A stretch of 64,000 nt of DNA from positions 21,148-85,147 of the forward strand of contig CAJQRN010000013.1 in assembly GCA_905612295.1 (NCBI GenBank), read 5' to 3'. Both the position numbers and the translations under genes were made by a program. Origin of the DNA: an uncultured Candidatus Nitrosopumilus sp. Lineage in GTDB: Archaea > Thermoproteota > Nitrososphaeria > Nitrososphaerales > Nitrosopumilaceae. The notes below the pieces were generated by a model. It saw only the letters and a list, made by a program, of their open reading frames with translations. It had not been told where the DNA came from and did no database searches. Shown here one piece after another: positions 29,817 through 38,574 of the stretch; positions within the stretch are counted from its first letter, which is position 1, and the number at the start of each line of letters is the position of its first letter.

Positions 29817-31085
29817 TTGGTAAATATTCTTGTAATTGGATCTGGTGGACGGGAGCATGCATTATCATGGAAATTATCTCAAAGCAGTAAGGTTGAAACT
29901 GTTTTCACTGCTCCTGGTAATGGTGGTACTGAAAACAATGTTCCTATTGACGTTAATGATTTAGATGGATTAGCTGAATTTGCACAAAAAAATAATTGCT
30001 TTACTGTAGTTGGACCTGAAGATCCACTGGCTGCTGGAATTGTTGATAAATTTAATAAATTAAATCTCAGAGTCTTTGGACCTTCACAAGCAGCTGCACA
30101 ACTTGAATCCAGTAAAATCTGGGCAAAAAATTTTATGAAGAGAAATAATATTCCTACTGCAAGATTTGAAATATTTGATGATCCTCAAAAAGCAGAAGAT
30201 CATGTAAACTCAATTGATTACAATGTTGTAGTAAAAGCTGATGGATTAGCTGCTGGAAAAGGAGTGATTGTTTGCAACAATAAAGATGAGGCTATTTCTG
30301 CTATACAAACAATTTTGGTAAAAAAAACATTTGGTAATGCTGGAAATAAAATTATTATCGAAGAGAGAATTGACGGTATTGAGGCTTCTTACATTGCAAT
30401 ATCTGATGGAAATGTGGCAATTCCAATGGCATCTAGTCAAGACCACAAGAGAATTTTTGATAATGATAAAGGCGGCAATACTGGTGGAATGGGTGCATAC
30501 TCTCCAACTCCTGTTATTACTGACATATTGGCAAAAAAAATCCAAGAGGAAGTAATTGAAAAAACCATCCATGCCATGAAACGTGAAGGAATTTCCTTTA
30601 AGGGATTTTTGTATGCTGGAATTATGCTTAAAGATGGTGTGCCATATGTTTTAGAATATAATGTTCGCATGGGTGATCCTGAATGTCAACCAATTACGAT
30701 GAGAATGAATTTTGATTTGTATGATTATTTTGTTGCAAGTGTTGATGGCACATTATCTTCTATGCCTTTACTTTCTTGGAAAGATCAATTTGCTGTATGT
30801 GTTGTTTTAGCAGCTAGTGGATATCCTGATACATATCCTACCAATGATGAGATTACTGGATTTGATTCTATTTCCAATAACACTCATGTTTTTCATGCTG
30901 GAACCACGAAATCTGATGGAAGAATTTTTTCTAATGGCGGACGTGTTTTGGGAGTTACTTCTTTGGGTGATTCTTTGAATTCTGCAATAAACAATGCTTA
31001 TTCTGCAACTGAACAAATTATTTGGTCTAACAAATACTGTAGAACTGATATTGGCAAAAAAGGCCTATCTTATTTTTTAGACTGA
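29817..31085 (+). CDS. purD: Phosphoribosylamine-glycine ligase
   Basis: 422 aa; LVIGSGGREHALSWKL, GPEDPLAAGIVD, GGMGAYSPTP; TTG start. Confidence 0.96.
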   Translation: MVNILVIGSGGREHALSWKLSQSSKVETVFTAPGNGGTENNVPIDVNDLDGLAEFAQKNNCFTVVGPEDPLAAGIVDKFNKLNLRVFGPSQAAAQLESSKIWAKNFMKRNNIPTARFEIFDDPQKAEDHVNSIDYNVVVKADGLAAGKGVIVCNNKDEAISAIQTILVKKTFGNAGNKIIIEERIDGIEASYIAISDGNVAIPMASSQDHKRIFDNDKGGNTGGMGAYSPTPVITDILAKKIQEEVIEKTIHAMKREGISFKGFLYAGIMLKDGVPYVLEYNVRMGDPECQPITMRMNFDLYDYFVASVDGTLSSMPLLSWKDQFAVCVVLAASGYPDTYPTNDEITGFDSISNNTHVFHAGTTKSDGRIFSNGGRVLGVTSLGDSLNSAINNAYSATEQIIWSNKYCRTDIGKKGLSYFLD

Positions 31086-31633
31086 AACATTCTATCTTCA
31101 GTTATGATCCAGTCTATGCTTATATCGTGTTCTGATTTTGGAATATTTTTTATAATTTGTTTTTCTAATGTTAGTGAAATTGTCAATGCATCTTTTTTTT
31201 CTAAAAATTTATCATAAAATCCATGACCATATCCTAGCCTAACTCCTGAAGGTGATATTCCTACAGTTGGAACCACTATGATGTCTAAATAATTATCTAC
31301 TTCACAGTCTTCTTTAGGCTCCATGATGTCAAAATTGCCCCTTTCTAGGCTCGCAAAATCTTTAATTTTTCTAAACTCCATATTTTTACCTATAACTTTA
31401 GGCAAAAATACTTCTTTGCCTTTACTGATTAATTCTTGAATTATATCTTGAGTTAGAATTTCACTTCCTGTTGGATAGTACAGTCCTATTTTTTCGGCAT
31501 CTTTGAATGCATACACTTTGTTTATTCTTTTTTGTATTTTTTTACTTGCAATTTTTAATAAATCAAAAGATGTGTTGTCTCTTCTTTCTAGAAGAAGTTC
31601 TCTTAATGCATTTTTTTTACTATTATCTTCCAA
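31070..31633 (-). CDS. 5-formyltetrahydrofolate cyclo-ligase
   Basis: 187 aa; IGLYYPTGSEI, IVPTVGISPSGVRLGYGHGFYDKFL. Confidence 0.92.
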   Translation of the reverse strand: MEDNSKKNALRELLLERRDNTSFDLLKIASKKIQKRINKVYAFKDAEKIGLYYPTGSEILTQDIIQELISKGKEVFLPKVIGKNMEFRKIKDFASLERGNFDIMEPKEDCEVDNYLDIIVVPTVGISPSGVRLGYGHGFYDKFLEKKDALTISLTLEKQIIKNIPKSEHDISIDWIITEDRMFQSKK

Positions 31634-32486
31634 TTTGAATTCCTAGTGATGTTGCAGTAATTGTATTTTTTAATAACATTGCAACTGTCATTGGCCCTAC
31701 TCCTCCTGGAACCGGGGTAACAAATGATGCTTTTTCAATAATTTTTTCGTAATCACAATCTCCTACCAATTTATCTTCAAATCTTGATATTGCAACATCA
31801 ATTACAATTGATCCTTCTTTAATCATCTCTGGAGTTAGAATGAATTTTGTTCTATCTCCTACTGCAGTTATGATGATATCTGCTGATTGACAAAATTTTT
31901 CAATATCTTTTGTTCTAGAATGACATGTTATCACAGTTGCATTTTTTTCTAATAATAGGTGATAGAGTGGTTTGCCTACAAGGTTACTTCTATTGATAAG
32001 TACGATGTTTTTACCTTCCAAGTTTATGTTATGATAATCAAACATTTCCATAACTCCTGATGGTGTACATGCAACAAGAACTGCTTTTTTCACTGACAGT
32101 AATCCTGCATTATGTGGGGTGAGTCCATCTACATCCTTTATTGGTGATATTCGTGATGTAACTGCAAATTCATTCAAATGTTTTGGTAATGGTAATTGAA
32201 CTAAAATTCCATGTACTGATACATCTGCATTTAATTCATCTATGATATTGTTAAGTTCCTGTTGAGTTACACTCTCATCTAGTTTGTGATCTTTAGTAAT
32301 AATGCCTACTTCTTCACATGCTTTGTGTTTATTTTTCACATATGTTGCAGAAGCTGAATTATTTCCAATTAATACTGTGGCTAGGCATGGATTAATTCCT
32401 TCTTTTTTCAACTCAGATGCTGCTTTTTTTACTCTATCTTTGACTGTTTGAGCAATTATTTTTCCATCAATTTTAATTCCAGTCAT
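31623..32486 (-). CDS. folD: Bifunctional methylenetetrahydrofolate dehydrogenase/cyclohydrolase
   Basis: 287 aa; GILVQLPLPKH, DVDGLTPHNAG, PVPGGVGPMTVAMLL. Confidence 0.96.
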   Translation of the reverse strand: MTGIKIDGKIIAQTVKDRVKKAASELKKEGINPCLATVLIGNNSASATYVKNKHKACEEVGIITKDHKLDESVTQQELNNIIDELNADVSVHGILVQLPLPKHLNEFAVTSRISPIKDVDGLTPHNAGLLSVKKAVLVACTPSGVMEMFDYHNINLEGKNIVLINRSNLVGKPLYHLLLEKNATVITCHSRTKDIEKFCQSADIIITAVGDRTKFILTPEMIKEGSIVIDVAISRFEDKLVGDCDYEKIIEKASFVTPVPGGVGPMTVAMLLKNTITATSLGIQIGR

Positions 32487-32560
32487 GATAATTTGACAAT
32501 TTATTGATATTTAATTCTTGGATATTATTGTCAAGAATTTGAGAAAGTAAATTAAATGGG

Positions 32561-32863
32561 TTGTTTCTTATTTTTTGTATGTTTGTAATGATGGCCGATA
32601 TACAACTCAAAGAGGGTACGGAAGATGATTTCAAAACTTTGTTTTCCCAGTCAAATAAAATTTTATCCTCTTTTCCTGGATTTGTATCTAGACGATTTCT
32701 AAAATCTATTGATGGAACTTATCGAATAATCGTTGAACATGAAACTAAAGAAACTTTTATGACTATGATTCAAAGTCCAGAACATCAGGAATTTCATCCA
32801 AAATTACATTCTTTAATGAGTGTAGAACCTGTGAAAAAATTATTTACTGTATCTGCTGAATAA
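32561..32863 (+). CDS. Antibiotic biosynthesis monooxygenase (ABM)-domain protein
   Basis: 100 aa; dimeric alpha-beta barrel pattern LKEGTEDDFKTLF...PGFVSRRFLKSIDG...SPEHQEFHPKLHSL. Confidence 0.7.
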   Translation: MFLIFCMFVMMADIQLKEGTEDDFKTLFSQSNKILSSFPGFVSRRFLKSIDGTYRIIVEHETKETFMTMIQSPEHQEFHPKLHSLMSVEPVKKLFTVSAE

Positions 32864-32864
32864 A

Positions 32865-33185
32865 TTGAAACTTGAATTTAATTTAAAAGATAATTTAGAA
32901 AAAACTCAAAAAAGCAATTCCTATTTTCATACTTTCATCAATAAGGATAGTCTTGCTGCAGGTGTTTTAATATTGAAACCTGGAGAAGAGGATACACAAG
33001 AACCTCATGAAAATGATGAAGTGTATTTTGTACTTTCTGGAAACGGGTGCCTTAAAATTAAAAATAAAAATTACACAGTTTCAAAAGATAAGTTATTTTT
33101 TGTTGCAAAAGGAACAAGTCATTTTTTTCATAGTAATACGGAGGATCTCAAAGTTTTATATTTTTTTGGTGGTTCTGATTCCTAA
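32865..33185 (+). CDS. Cupin-domain protein
   Basis: 106 aa; EEDTQEPHENDEVYFVLSGNGCLKIKNKNYTV...FVAKGTSHFFHS. Confidence 0.9.
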   Translation: MKLEFNLKDNLEKTQKSNSYFHTFINKDSLAAGVLILKPGEEDTQEPHENDEVYFVLSGNGCLKIKNKNYTVSKDKLFFVAKGTSHFFHSNTEDLKVLYFFGGSDS

Positions 33186-33799
33186 GAAATATGTGTTTTT
33201 CTTCCTGAAACTTTAATTTTTTTTCTAGCAAATAGATTAACTGCTTCTGGATAAATTCTGTGTTCTTCTTTTAAGATTTTCTTTGATAGTGATTTTTCTG
33301 TATCGTTTTCTTTGATTTGTACAACTGCCTGAATTATGACTGGACCTGTATCCATACCTGAATCTACAAAATGTACTGTGCATCCTGAATATTTTGCTCC
33401 ATAATCTAATGCTTGTTTTTGTGAGTCTAACCCTGGAAATGATGGTAGTAATGCTGGATGCATGTTTATTATTCTATTTTTATATTTTTTTACAAATTCT
33501 GGACTAATGATTCTCATAAATCCTGCAAGACATACAAGTCCGTTTTTTGGTGTGACGCCATATTTTACAAGTGTACTGATAATTTTTTCATCATATTCAG
33601 TTCTATTACCTTTAAAATTTTTACTTTCAATTACTTCGATGCTGATTCCTAGCTTTTTTGCTATTATCAGGCCTTTGGCATCTGATTTATTTGAAATAAC
33701 AACTGCTGGATTTATCGGAATTTTTTTCTTTTTAATTGATTTTAGGATGGACTCCATATTACTTCCACGTCCTGAGATTAAAATTCCGAGATTTAGCAA
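33182..33799 (-). CDS. purN: Phosphoribosylglycinamide formyltransferase
   Basis: 205 aa; LGILISGRGSNMESIL, NMHPALLPSFPG, GCTVHFVDSGMDTGPVIIQ. Confidence 0.95.
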   Translation of the reverse strand: MLNLGILISGRGSNMESILKSIKKKKIPINPAVVISNKSDAKGLIIAKKLGISIEVIESKNFKGNRTEYDEKIISTLVKYGVTPKNGLVCLAGFMRIISPEFVKKYKNRIINMHPALLPSFPGLDSQKQALDYGAKYSGCTVHFVDSGMDTGPVIIQAVVQIKENDTEKSLSKKILKEEHRIYPEAVNLFARKKIKVSGRKTHIS

Positions 33800-33857
33800 C
33801 TAGTCAATACTAAATCAAACCTGCAATTTATATCAAATCTATTATTTTTTATTTTTA

Positions 33858-34835
33858 TTGTCCAGTAAAGTTAGGATGACTAAAAATGGAATCCTGTGTG
33901 AGGTCAACGAAAAGCGTGTTTATCTGGATCCTAAAAAAACTGATTTAAATGCAATTAATTTTGTTTCTCATGCTCACTCTGATCACTTACCTTCAAAAAA
34001 TGGCGGTACTATTTTATCTTCAATTGAAACTAGTGCAATATCTAATCTTCGTGGATTTACAATGGAAAATCATGTTGAATCCCTTGATGGTTTTTCACTA
34101 ATTGATAGTGGACACGTTTTAGGCTCTAAAGGATTACTATTTGATGATATTTTCTATACTGGTGATATCTGTACACGTGATAGAGGTTTTTTAAAAGCTG
34201 CAGAAATTCCTTCATGCAAAACACTCATCACTGAATGCACTTTTGGTTTACCTGAATTTAAATTTCCTAAAATGAATGAGATTCAAAATTATGTGAATCG
34301 ATTAATATCTGATCTTTATTCAAAGGGGGTACCTGTAATTTTAATGGGTTATCAGCTTGGAAAGGCACAAACAATTACTCAGTTATTTGGTCATTGGGAT
34401 CCTCTGTATGTTCACGACTCAATAAAAGAAATGAATACACTTCATCAAAAATTTGACATACCCCTTAAGGATTGTATTGGACATTCTGAAGCTCAAAAAA
34501 ATGGATTACTGGATAAAAAACCATGGGTAATGATTACTCCTGTTTTATCTGCAAAAAATGTATTTCTTCAAGAAATGAAATCAAAATATGGTGCAGTAAC
34601 AATTGGTTTTAGTGGATGGGCACAATCTACAAAATTTTCTTTTGGACGACGTGCTGATTACTCTGTTACAATGAGTGATCATTGTGATTTTAATGAACTC
34701 GTTGACATGGTAGTACAATCTGGTGCAGAACAAGTTTTTACTATACATGGTTTTGTTGATGAATTTGCAGCACATTTGAATAAACTGGGAATTGCTGCTC
34801 AACCTTTAATTAAAAATTCTTTAGATTCTTTCTGA
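33858..34835 (+). CDS. MBL-fold exonuclease / mRNA 3'-end processing-factor-like protein
   Basis: 325 aa; NFVSHAHSDHLPSKNGG, DSGHVLGSKGLLF, MSDHCDFNELVDMV. Confidence 0.85.
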   Translation: MSSKVRMTKNGILCEVNEKRVYLDPKKTDLNAINFVSHAHSDHLPSKNGGTILSSIETSAISNLRGFTMENHVESLDGFSLIDSGHVLGSKGLLFDDIFYTGDICTRDRGFLKAAEIPSCKTLITECTFGLPEFKFPKMNEIQNYVNRLISDLYSKGVPVILMGYQLGKAQTITQLFGHWDPLYVHDSIKEMNTLHQKFDIPLKDCIGHSEAQKNGLLDKKPWVMITPVLSAKNVFLQEMKSKYGAVTIGFSGWAQSTKFSFGRRADYSVTMSDHCDFNELVDMVVQSGAEQVFTIHGFVDEFAAHLNKLGIAAQPLIKNSLDSF

Positions 34836-34885
34836 TTTCTACATGTCAATGTGGAAAATTATCTGATGAAGAAATTAAATGGCGA

Positions 34886-35002
34886 AGCCCTCTAAACTGC
34901 AGAACATTAAGAGATTTCCTCTTGTGGTCAAGCGTTAAACGCTTGGTTGCCTTTTTCGTTCTGCGGGGCTACGCAGGTTATTTGTTAGATTTTTTAACTA
35001 AC
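34886..35002. ncRNA. Candidate structured non-coding RNA (strand unproven)
   Basis: AGCCC/GGGCT and GCAGAAC/GTTCTGC enclose two hairpins, AAGAG-ATTTC-CTCTT and CAAGCGT-TAA-ACGCTTG; followed by GTTAG-N9-CTAAC; locally GC-rich in AT-rich DNA. Confidence 0.5.
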
Positions 35003-35116
35003 AATGTATTATTAGTTAAGATATACAACTATTTAATATTTTTATGAAATTTTTATACTTAATTCTCTTTTTTATTGTAATTCCGCTTATTATTTGTTAA
35101 AAATAGTTGTTTTATT

Positions 35117-35260
35117 CTAATCTTCTTTTACTTTTTTTCCTCTTTTCTTTACTTGTTGTTCTTTTTTGTATTTTCTAACTCGTTGATTTTGTTCTGCAGC
35201 TTTTTGGCCCTTCTGCTTCCTTCCTTCCTTCTTCCCTTCTGTTTTATTCTTAAACCCCAT
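35117..35260 (-). CDS. Highly basic microprotein (47 aa)
   Basis: Manual translation MGFKNKTEGKKEGRKQKGQKAAEQNQRVRKYKKEQQVKKRGKKVKED*. Confidence 0.5.
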   Translation of the reverse strand: MGFKNKTEGKKEGRKQKGQKAAEQNQRVRKYKKEQQVKKRGKKVKED

Positions 35261-35310
35261 ATCCAAAATTCTTTAATTTGATTATGATAAAAATTTTGAT
35301 ATGTAATGAT

Positions 35311-35547
35311 TCATTTAGTAAATTGGTTACATTTGCAATCTACCACTAGACATATCTCACTATTTCTAATATGACTGTGAGTAAAATGCATACATAATTT
35401 ATTTTTACAAATTCTTTTCTGTGTTTCTTTTCTTACTATTGTTTGAGCAATAAAATTTGCTTTCTCTTTTGAATATAATTTTTTGTCAATGTAGAAATGA
35501 ACTATTCCATTATACAGTAAATCATGATTAAATTGTTTTTCAAGCAA
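35311..35547 (-). CDS. Cys/His-rich small protein with CxCNQF motif
   Basis: 78 aa; RICKNKLCMHFTHSHIRNSEICLVVDCKCNQFTK. Confidence 0.55.
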   Translation of the reverse strand: MLEKQFNHDLLYNGIVHFYIDKKLYSKEKANFIAQTIVRKETQKRICKNKLCMHFTHSHIRNSEICLVVDCKCNQFTK

Positions 35548-35783
35548 TTAATTTCTCATGTTGCCTCTTCTCATATTTTTTACTTTATGATCGTTGCAAC
35601 TACAATTTTTTTCTACACATAATTCTTGTTCTAATATTCGCATACACTCTATTTGCAATTCTGATATTTCATATTCTCGATACTTTTACTTGTCAAATGT
35701 TTGTTTTTTTATCTTATTTTAAAAATAATTTAAATAATTAAAATAATGATAATGTTTTTTAAAAAAACATTCTAGTCTAAATC

Positions 35784-36080
35784 ATGGGATTTTTATCTAA
35801 TTTTCGTAATGATTTAAAAAATGCAAAAAGAGACAAGGCTTCCAATGTTAATGGAAAAAATCTTAAAGAATTACTTACAAAATTCAAGGATGAACGGGAT
35901 AGAATAGAACTAGAAACAGGGATTAGGCCTCAAATTGATGATACCACTCAAATGTTCATGCAAAAAATCCTGAATGTTTGGATTTCAGAAGGAAAGGAAA
36001 TTGATGAGGAAAAATTTTGGTCTGAAGTTGATTATAACAAACAATTTACTCATTCAGTAGAATATTATGAACGACGTTAA
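35784..36080 (+). CDS. Hypothetical protein
   Basis: 98 aa ORF, ATG start. Confidence 0.6.
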   Translation: MGFLSNFRNDLKNAKRDKASNVNGKNLKELLTKFKDERDRIELETGIRPQIDDTTQMFMQKILNVWISEGKEIDEEKFWSEVDYNKQFTHSVEYYERR

Positions 36081-36106
36081 TAATTTTAAATCTAGGATTG
36101 ATTTGA

Positions 36107-36214
36107 TTGGATAAAGAACGATTACGAGTAAAAAGTGGTAGAAGTAAAGGGTGCAAAGATTGCATTACTCACAGATGTATTCCTAACAGCTGCAAATGTG
36201 ATTGTCATTGTTAG
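36107..36214 (+). CDS. Cys-rich microprotein (35 aa)
   Basis: Manual ORF (TTG start) LDKERLRVKSGRSKGCKDCITHRCIPNSCKCDCHC*; seven Cys. Confidence 0.5.
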   Translation: MDKERLRVKSGRSKGCKDCITHRCIPNSCKCDCHC

Positions 36215-36219
36215 TAATT

Positions 36220-37497
36220 TTATTTTAAAATTATGCCTATATCCATTAGATTCATGTGTGTGAAATCTGTTTTGATATTTGCTTTTTGTTTTTGAAAGAA
36301 TCTTGCTGAATCATTATTTTTTAAAAATTCTTTCATTATGCTTAGATCCACTTTGATATTTTCTATGATTGCCCCTGCAAAATTAGAATTTCCATCAATC
36401 CCATCTGTCCCCATTGATGCAATTGTTATTTTTTTTAATTTTTGAGTATTTTTTAAAAGTCTTAACACTAATTCTTGATTTCTTCCTCCCAGTCCTTTAC
36501 CTGATACTCTAACTGTTGGCTCTCCTCCTAAAATTAAACACGTGTTTTCTTCTTCTGATATGTTTTCTAGAATTTTTTTCACTGTATCCTTTATTTCTCC
36601 AAAAATTTGCATTTTGATCACTTTGTACCCTTTACATTTGGCTGTTTCTTCCATTGCTTTTAGACAATTATTGTTATTTGCAATAATGTAATTTTCAATT
36701 TTGGCTATTTTTGGAGTTTCTGTTTTTTGGTTATGCAATCCATTACCTAAAATCTGTAAAACTTCAATTGGAATTCTCGTTTTTAATCTATATTTTTCTA
36801 TTATGTCCATTGCATCTTGATACGTTGTATCATCCATGTATGTTGTACCTGATGCAATTGATGATAGATCATCATTTTCGACATCTGACATTATCAAACC
36901 AATTCCATCACACTTCATATTCTCTACCAGTTTACCGCCTTTGATTTTTGATAGGTGTTTTCTGACACAGTTGAATTCTTGAATTGTTGCCCCTGACTTT
37001 AGTAGTATGTCTGTAACGTGGACTTTATCGCTAAGTGTAATTTCATCTGGCATTGCAAGTAATGATGATCCTCCACCTGAAACAAGGAAAATAATTAATT
37101 CTCTGCTTTTTCTATTTTGTACAAATTTTATTACTTCTTTTGCTGCTTTTACACTTGTTTTATCTGGCTTTGGATGCCCTGAGTTAAAAATTTGGAATTT
37201 TTTACTTTTGATTTTTGCTTTCGTTCCTTTTGGAATAACAATTATTCCGCTTTTTATTGAAATTATTGAATTAATTGCTCTAGTCATAGAATCTCCTGCC
37301 TTTCCAAATGCTACTGTATGTATGCTGGAGTATTTTTCAATGTTGAATACTTTTTCATTAATCTTGATTTCCTTTGATGTAACATAATTGGATATTATGT
37401 TTTCTGGATTTGCTGCTTGAAGACCTGATTCTAAAATTTCTAAACAATCTTTTTTCTTTTTTGTAATTGCCAATTCCTCAAAATTTTGAATTATCAT
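36220..37497 (-). CDS. Glycerate kinase (GckA/MOFRL family)
   Basis: ELIIFLVSGGGSSLLAMP, LILGGEPTVRVSGKGLGGRNQELVL, ASMGTDGIDGNSNFAGA; start taken at MIIQNFEEL. Confidence 0.92.
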   Translation of the reverse strand: MIIQNFEELAITKKKKDCLEILESGLQAANPENIISNYVTSKEIKINEKVFNIEKYSSIHTVAFGKAGDSMTRAINSIISIKSGIIVIPKGTKAKIKSKKFQIFNSGHPKPDKTSVKAAKEVIKFVQNRKSRELIIFLVSGGGSSLLAMPDEITLSDKVHVTDILLKSGATIQEFNCVRKHLSKIKGGKLVENMKCDGIGLIMSDVENDDLSSIASGTTYMDDTTYQDAMDIIEKYRLKTRIPIEVLQILGNGLHNQKTETPKIAKIENYIIANNNNCLKAMEETAKCKGYKVIKMQIFGEIKDTVKKILENISEEENTCLILGGEPTVRVSGKGLGGRNQELVLRLLKNTQKLKKITIASMGTDGIDGNSNFAGAIIENIKVDLSIMKEFLKNNDSARFFQKQKANIKTDFTHMNLMDIGIILK

Positions 37498-37548
37498 ATG
37501 ATTTACTTCTGTGTAAGATATAATAAACAAACCAATGATGATTGTTTT

Positions 37549-38493
37549 ATGCATACAATACGCATTCCAAAAGTTATTAATTTTGGAGAAAACGCACTTG
37601 GTGAAACAGAATATCCAAAAAATGCCCTAGTTGTTACAACCGTTCCGCCAGCACTGTCTGACAAATGGTTAGCAAAAATGGGAATTCAGGATTATATGTT
37701 ATATGACCAAGTAAAACCTGAACCATCAATTGATGATGTCAATAAGGTCATTTCTCAATTCAAAGACAAAAATCCTTCAGTCCTAATTGGATTGGGTGGT
37801 GGAAGTTCAATGGATGTGGTAAAATACGCTGCACCTGAATTGAAAAAAGAAAAAATTCTAATTCCAACTACATTCGGAACTGGAGCTGAAATGACAACAT
37901 ATTGTGTTCTAAAATTTGATGGAAAAAAGAAATTGTTACGTGAAGACAGATTCTTAGCTGACATGGCTGTAGTTGATTCATATTTTATGGATGGAACTCC
38001 AGAACAAGTTATCAAAAGTTCTGTCTGTGATGCATGTGCTCAAGCTACTGAAGGCTATGATAGCAAACTCGGTAATGACTTGACTAGAACATTATGTAAA
38101 CAAGCATTTGATATTCTATATGATGCAATAATGAATGACAAACCAGAAAACTATCCATACGGTTCAATGTTATCTGGAATGGGATTTGGAAATTGCTCTA
38201 CAACATTAGGACATGCATTGTCCTATGTGTTTTCAAATGAAGGAGTACCTCATGGTTATTCTTTATCTTCTTGTACTACAGTTGCACACAAACATAATAA
38301 TTCAATCTTCTATGATAGATTCAAAGAGGCAATGGATAAACTCGGCTTTGATAAATTAGAACTCAAGGCTGATGTTTCAGACGCTGCTGACACTGTCATG
38401 ACCGATAGAGGCCATTTGGATCCAAATCCAATCCCAATATCTAAAGATGATGTCGTAAAATGTCTTGAAAATATCAAAGCAGGTAATTTATAG
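37549..38493 (+). CDS. Iron-containing alcohol dehydrogenase; candidate malonic/succinic semialdehyde reductase
   Basis: Start at MHTIRIPKVINFGENAL; LIGLGGGSSMDVVKYAA, PTTFGTGAEMTTYCVL, GNCSTTLGHALSY...GVPHG metal ligands. Confidence 0.85.
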   Translation: MHTIRIPKVINFGENALGETEYPKNALVVTTVPPALSDKWLAKMGIQDYMLYDQVKPEPSIDDVNKVISQFKDKNPSVLIGLGGGSSMDVVKYAAPELKKEKILIPTTFGTGAEMTTYCVLKFDGKKKLLREDRFLADMAVVDSYFMDGTPEQVIKSSVCDACAQATEGYDSKLGNDLTRTLCKQAFDILYDAIMNDKPENYPYGSMLSGMGFGNCSTTLGHALSYVFSNEGVPHGYSLSSCTTVAHKHNNSIFYDRFKEAMDKLGFDKLELKADVSDAADTVMTDRGHLDPNPIPISKDDVVKCLENIKAGNL

Positions 38494-38574
38494 AAAATTT
38501 ATTTTTTCTTTTCTTTTTATTTTATATCTAAACTGCGAAATTGGCAGCTTAACTAAACTTTTTATTATAATGAT

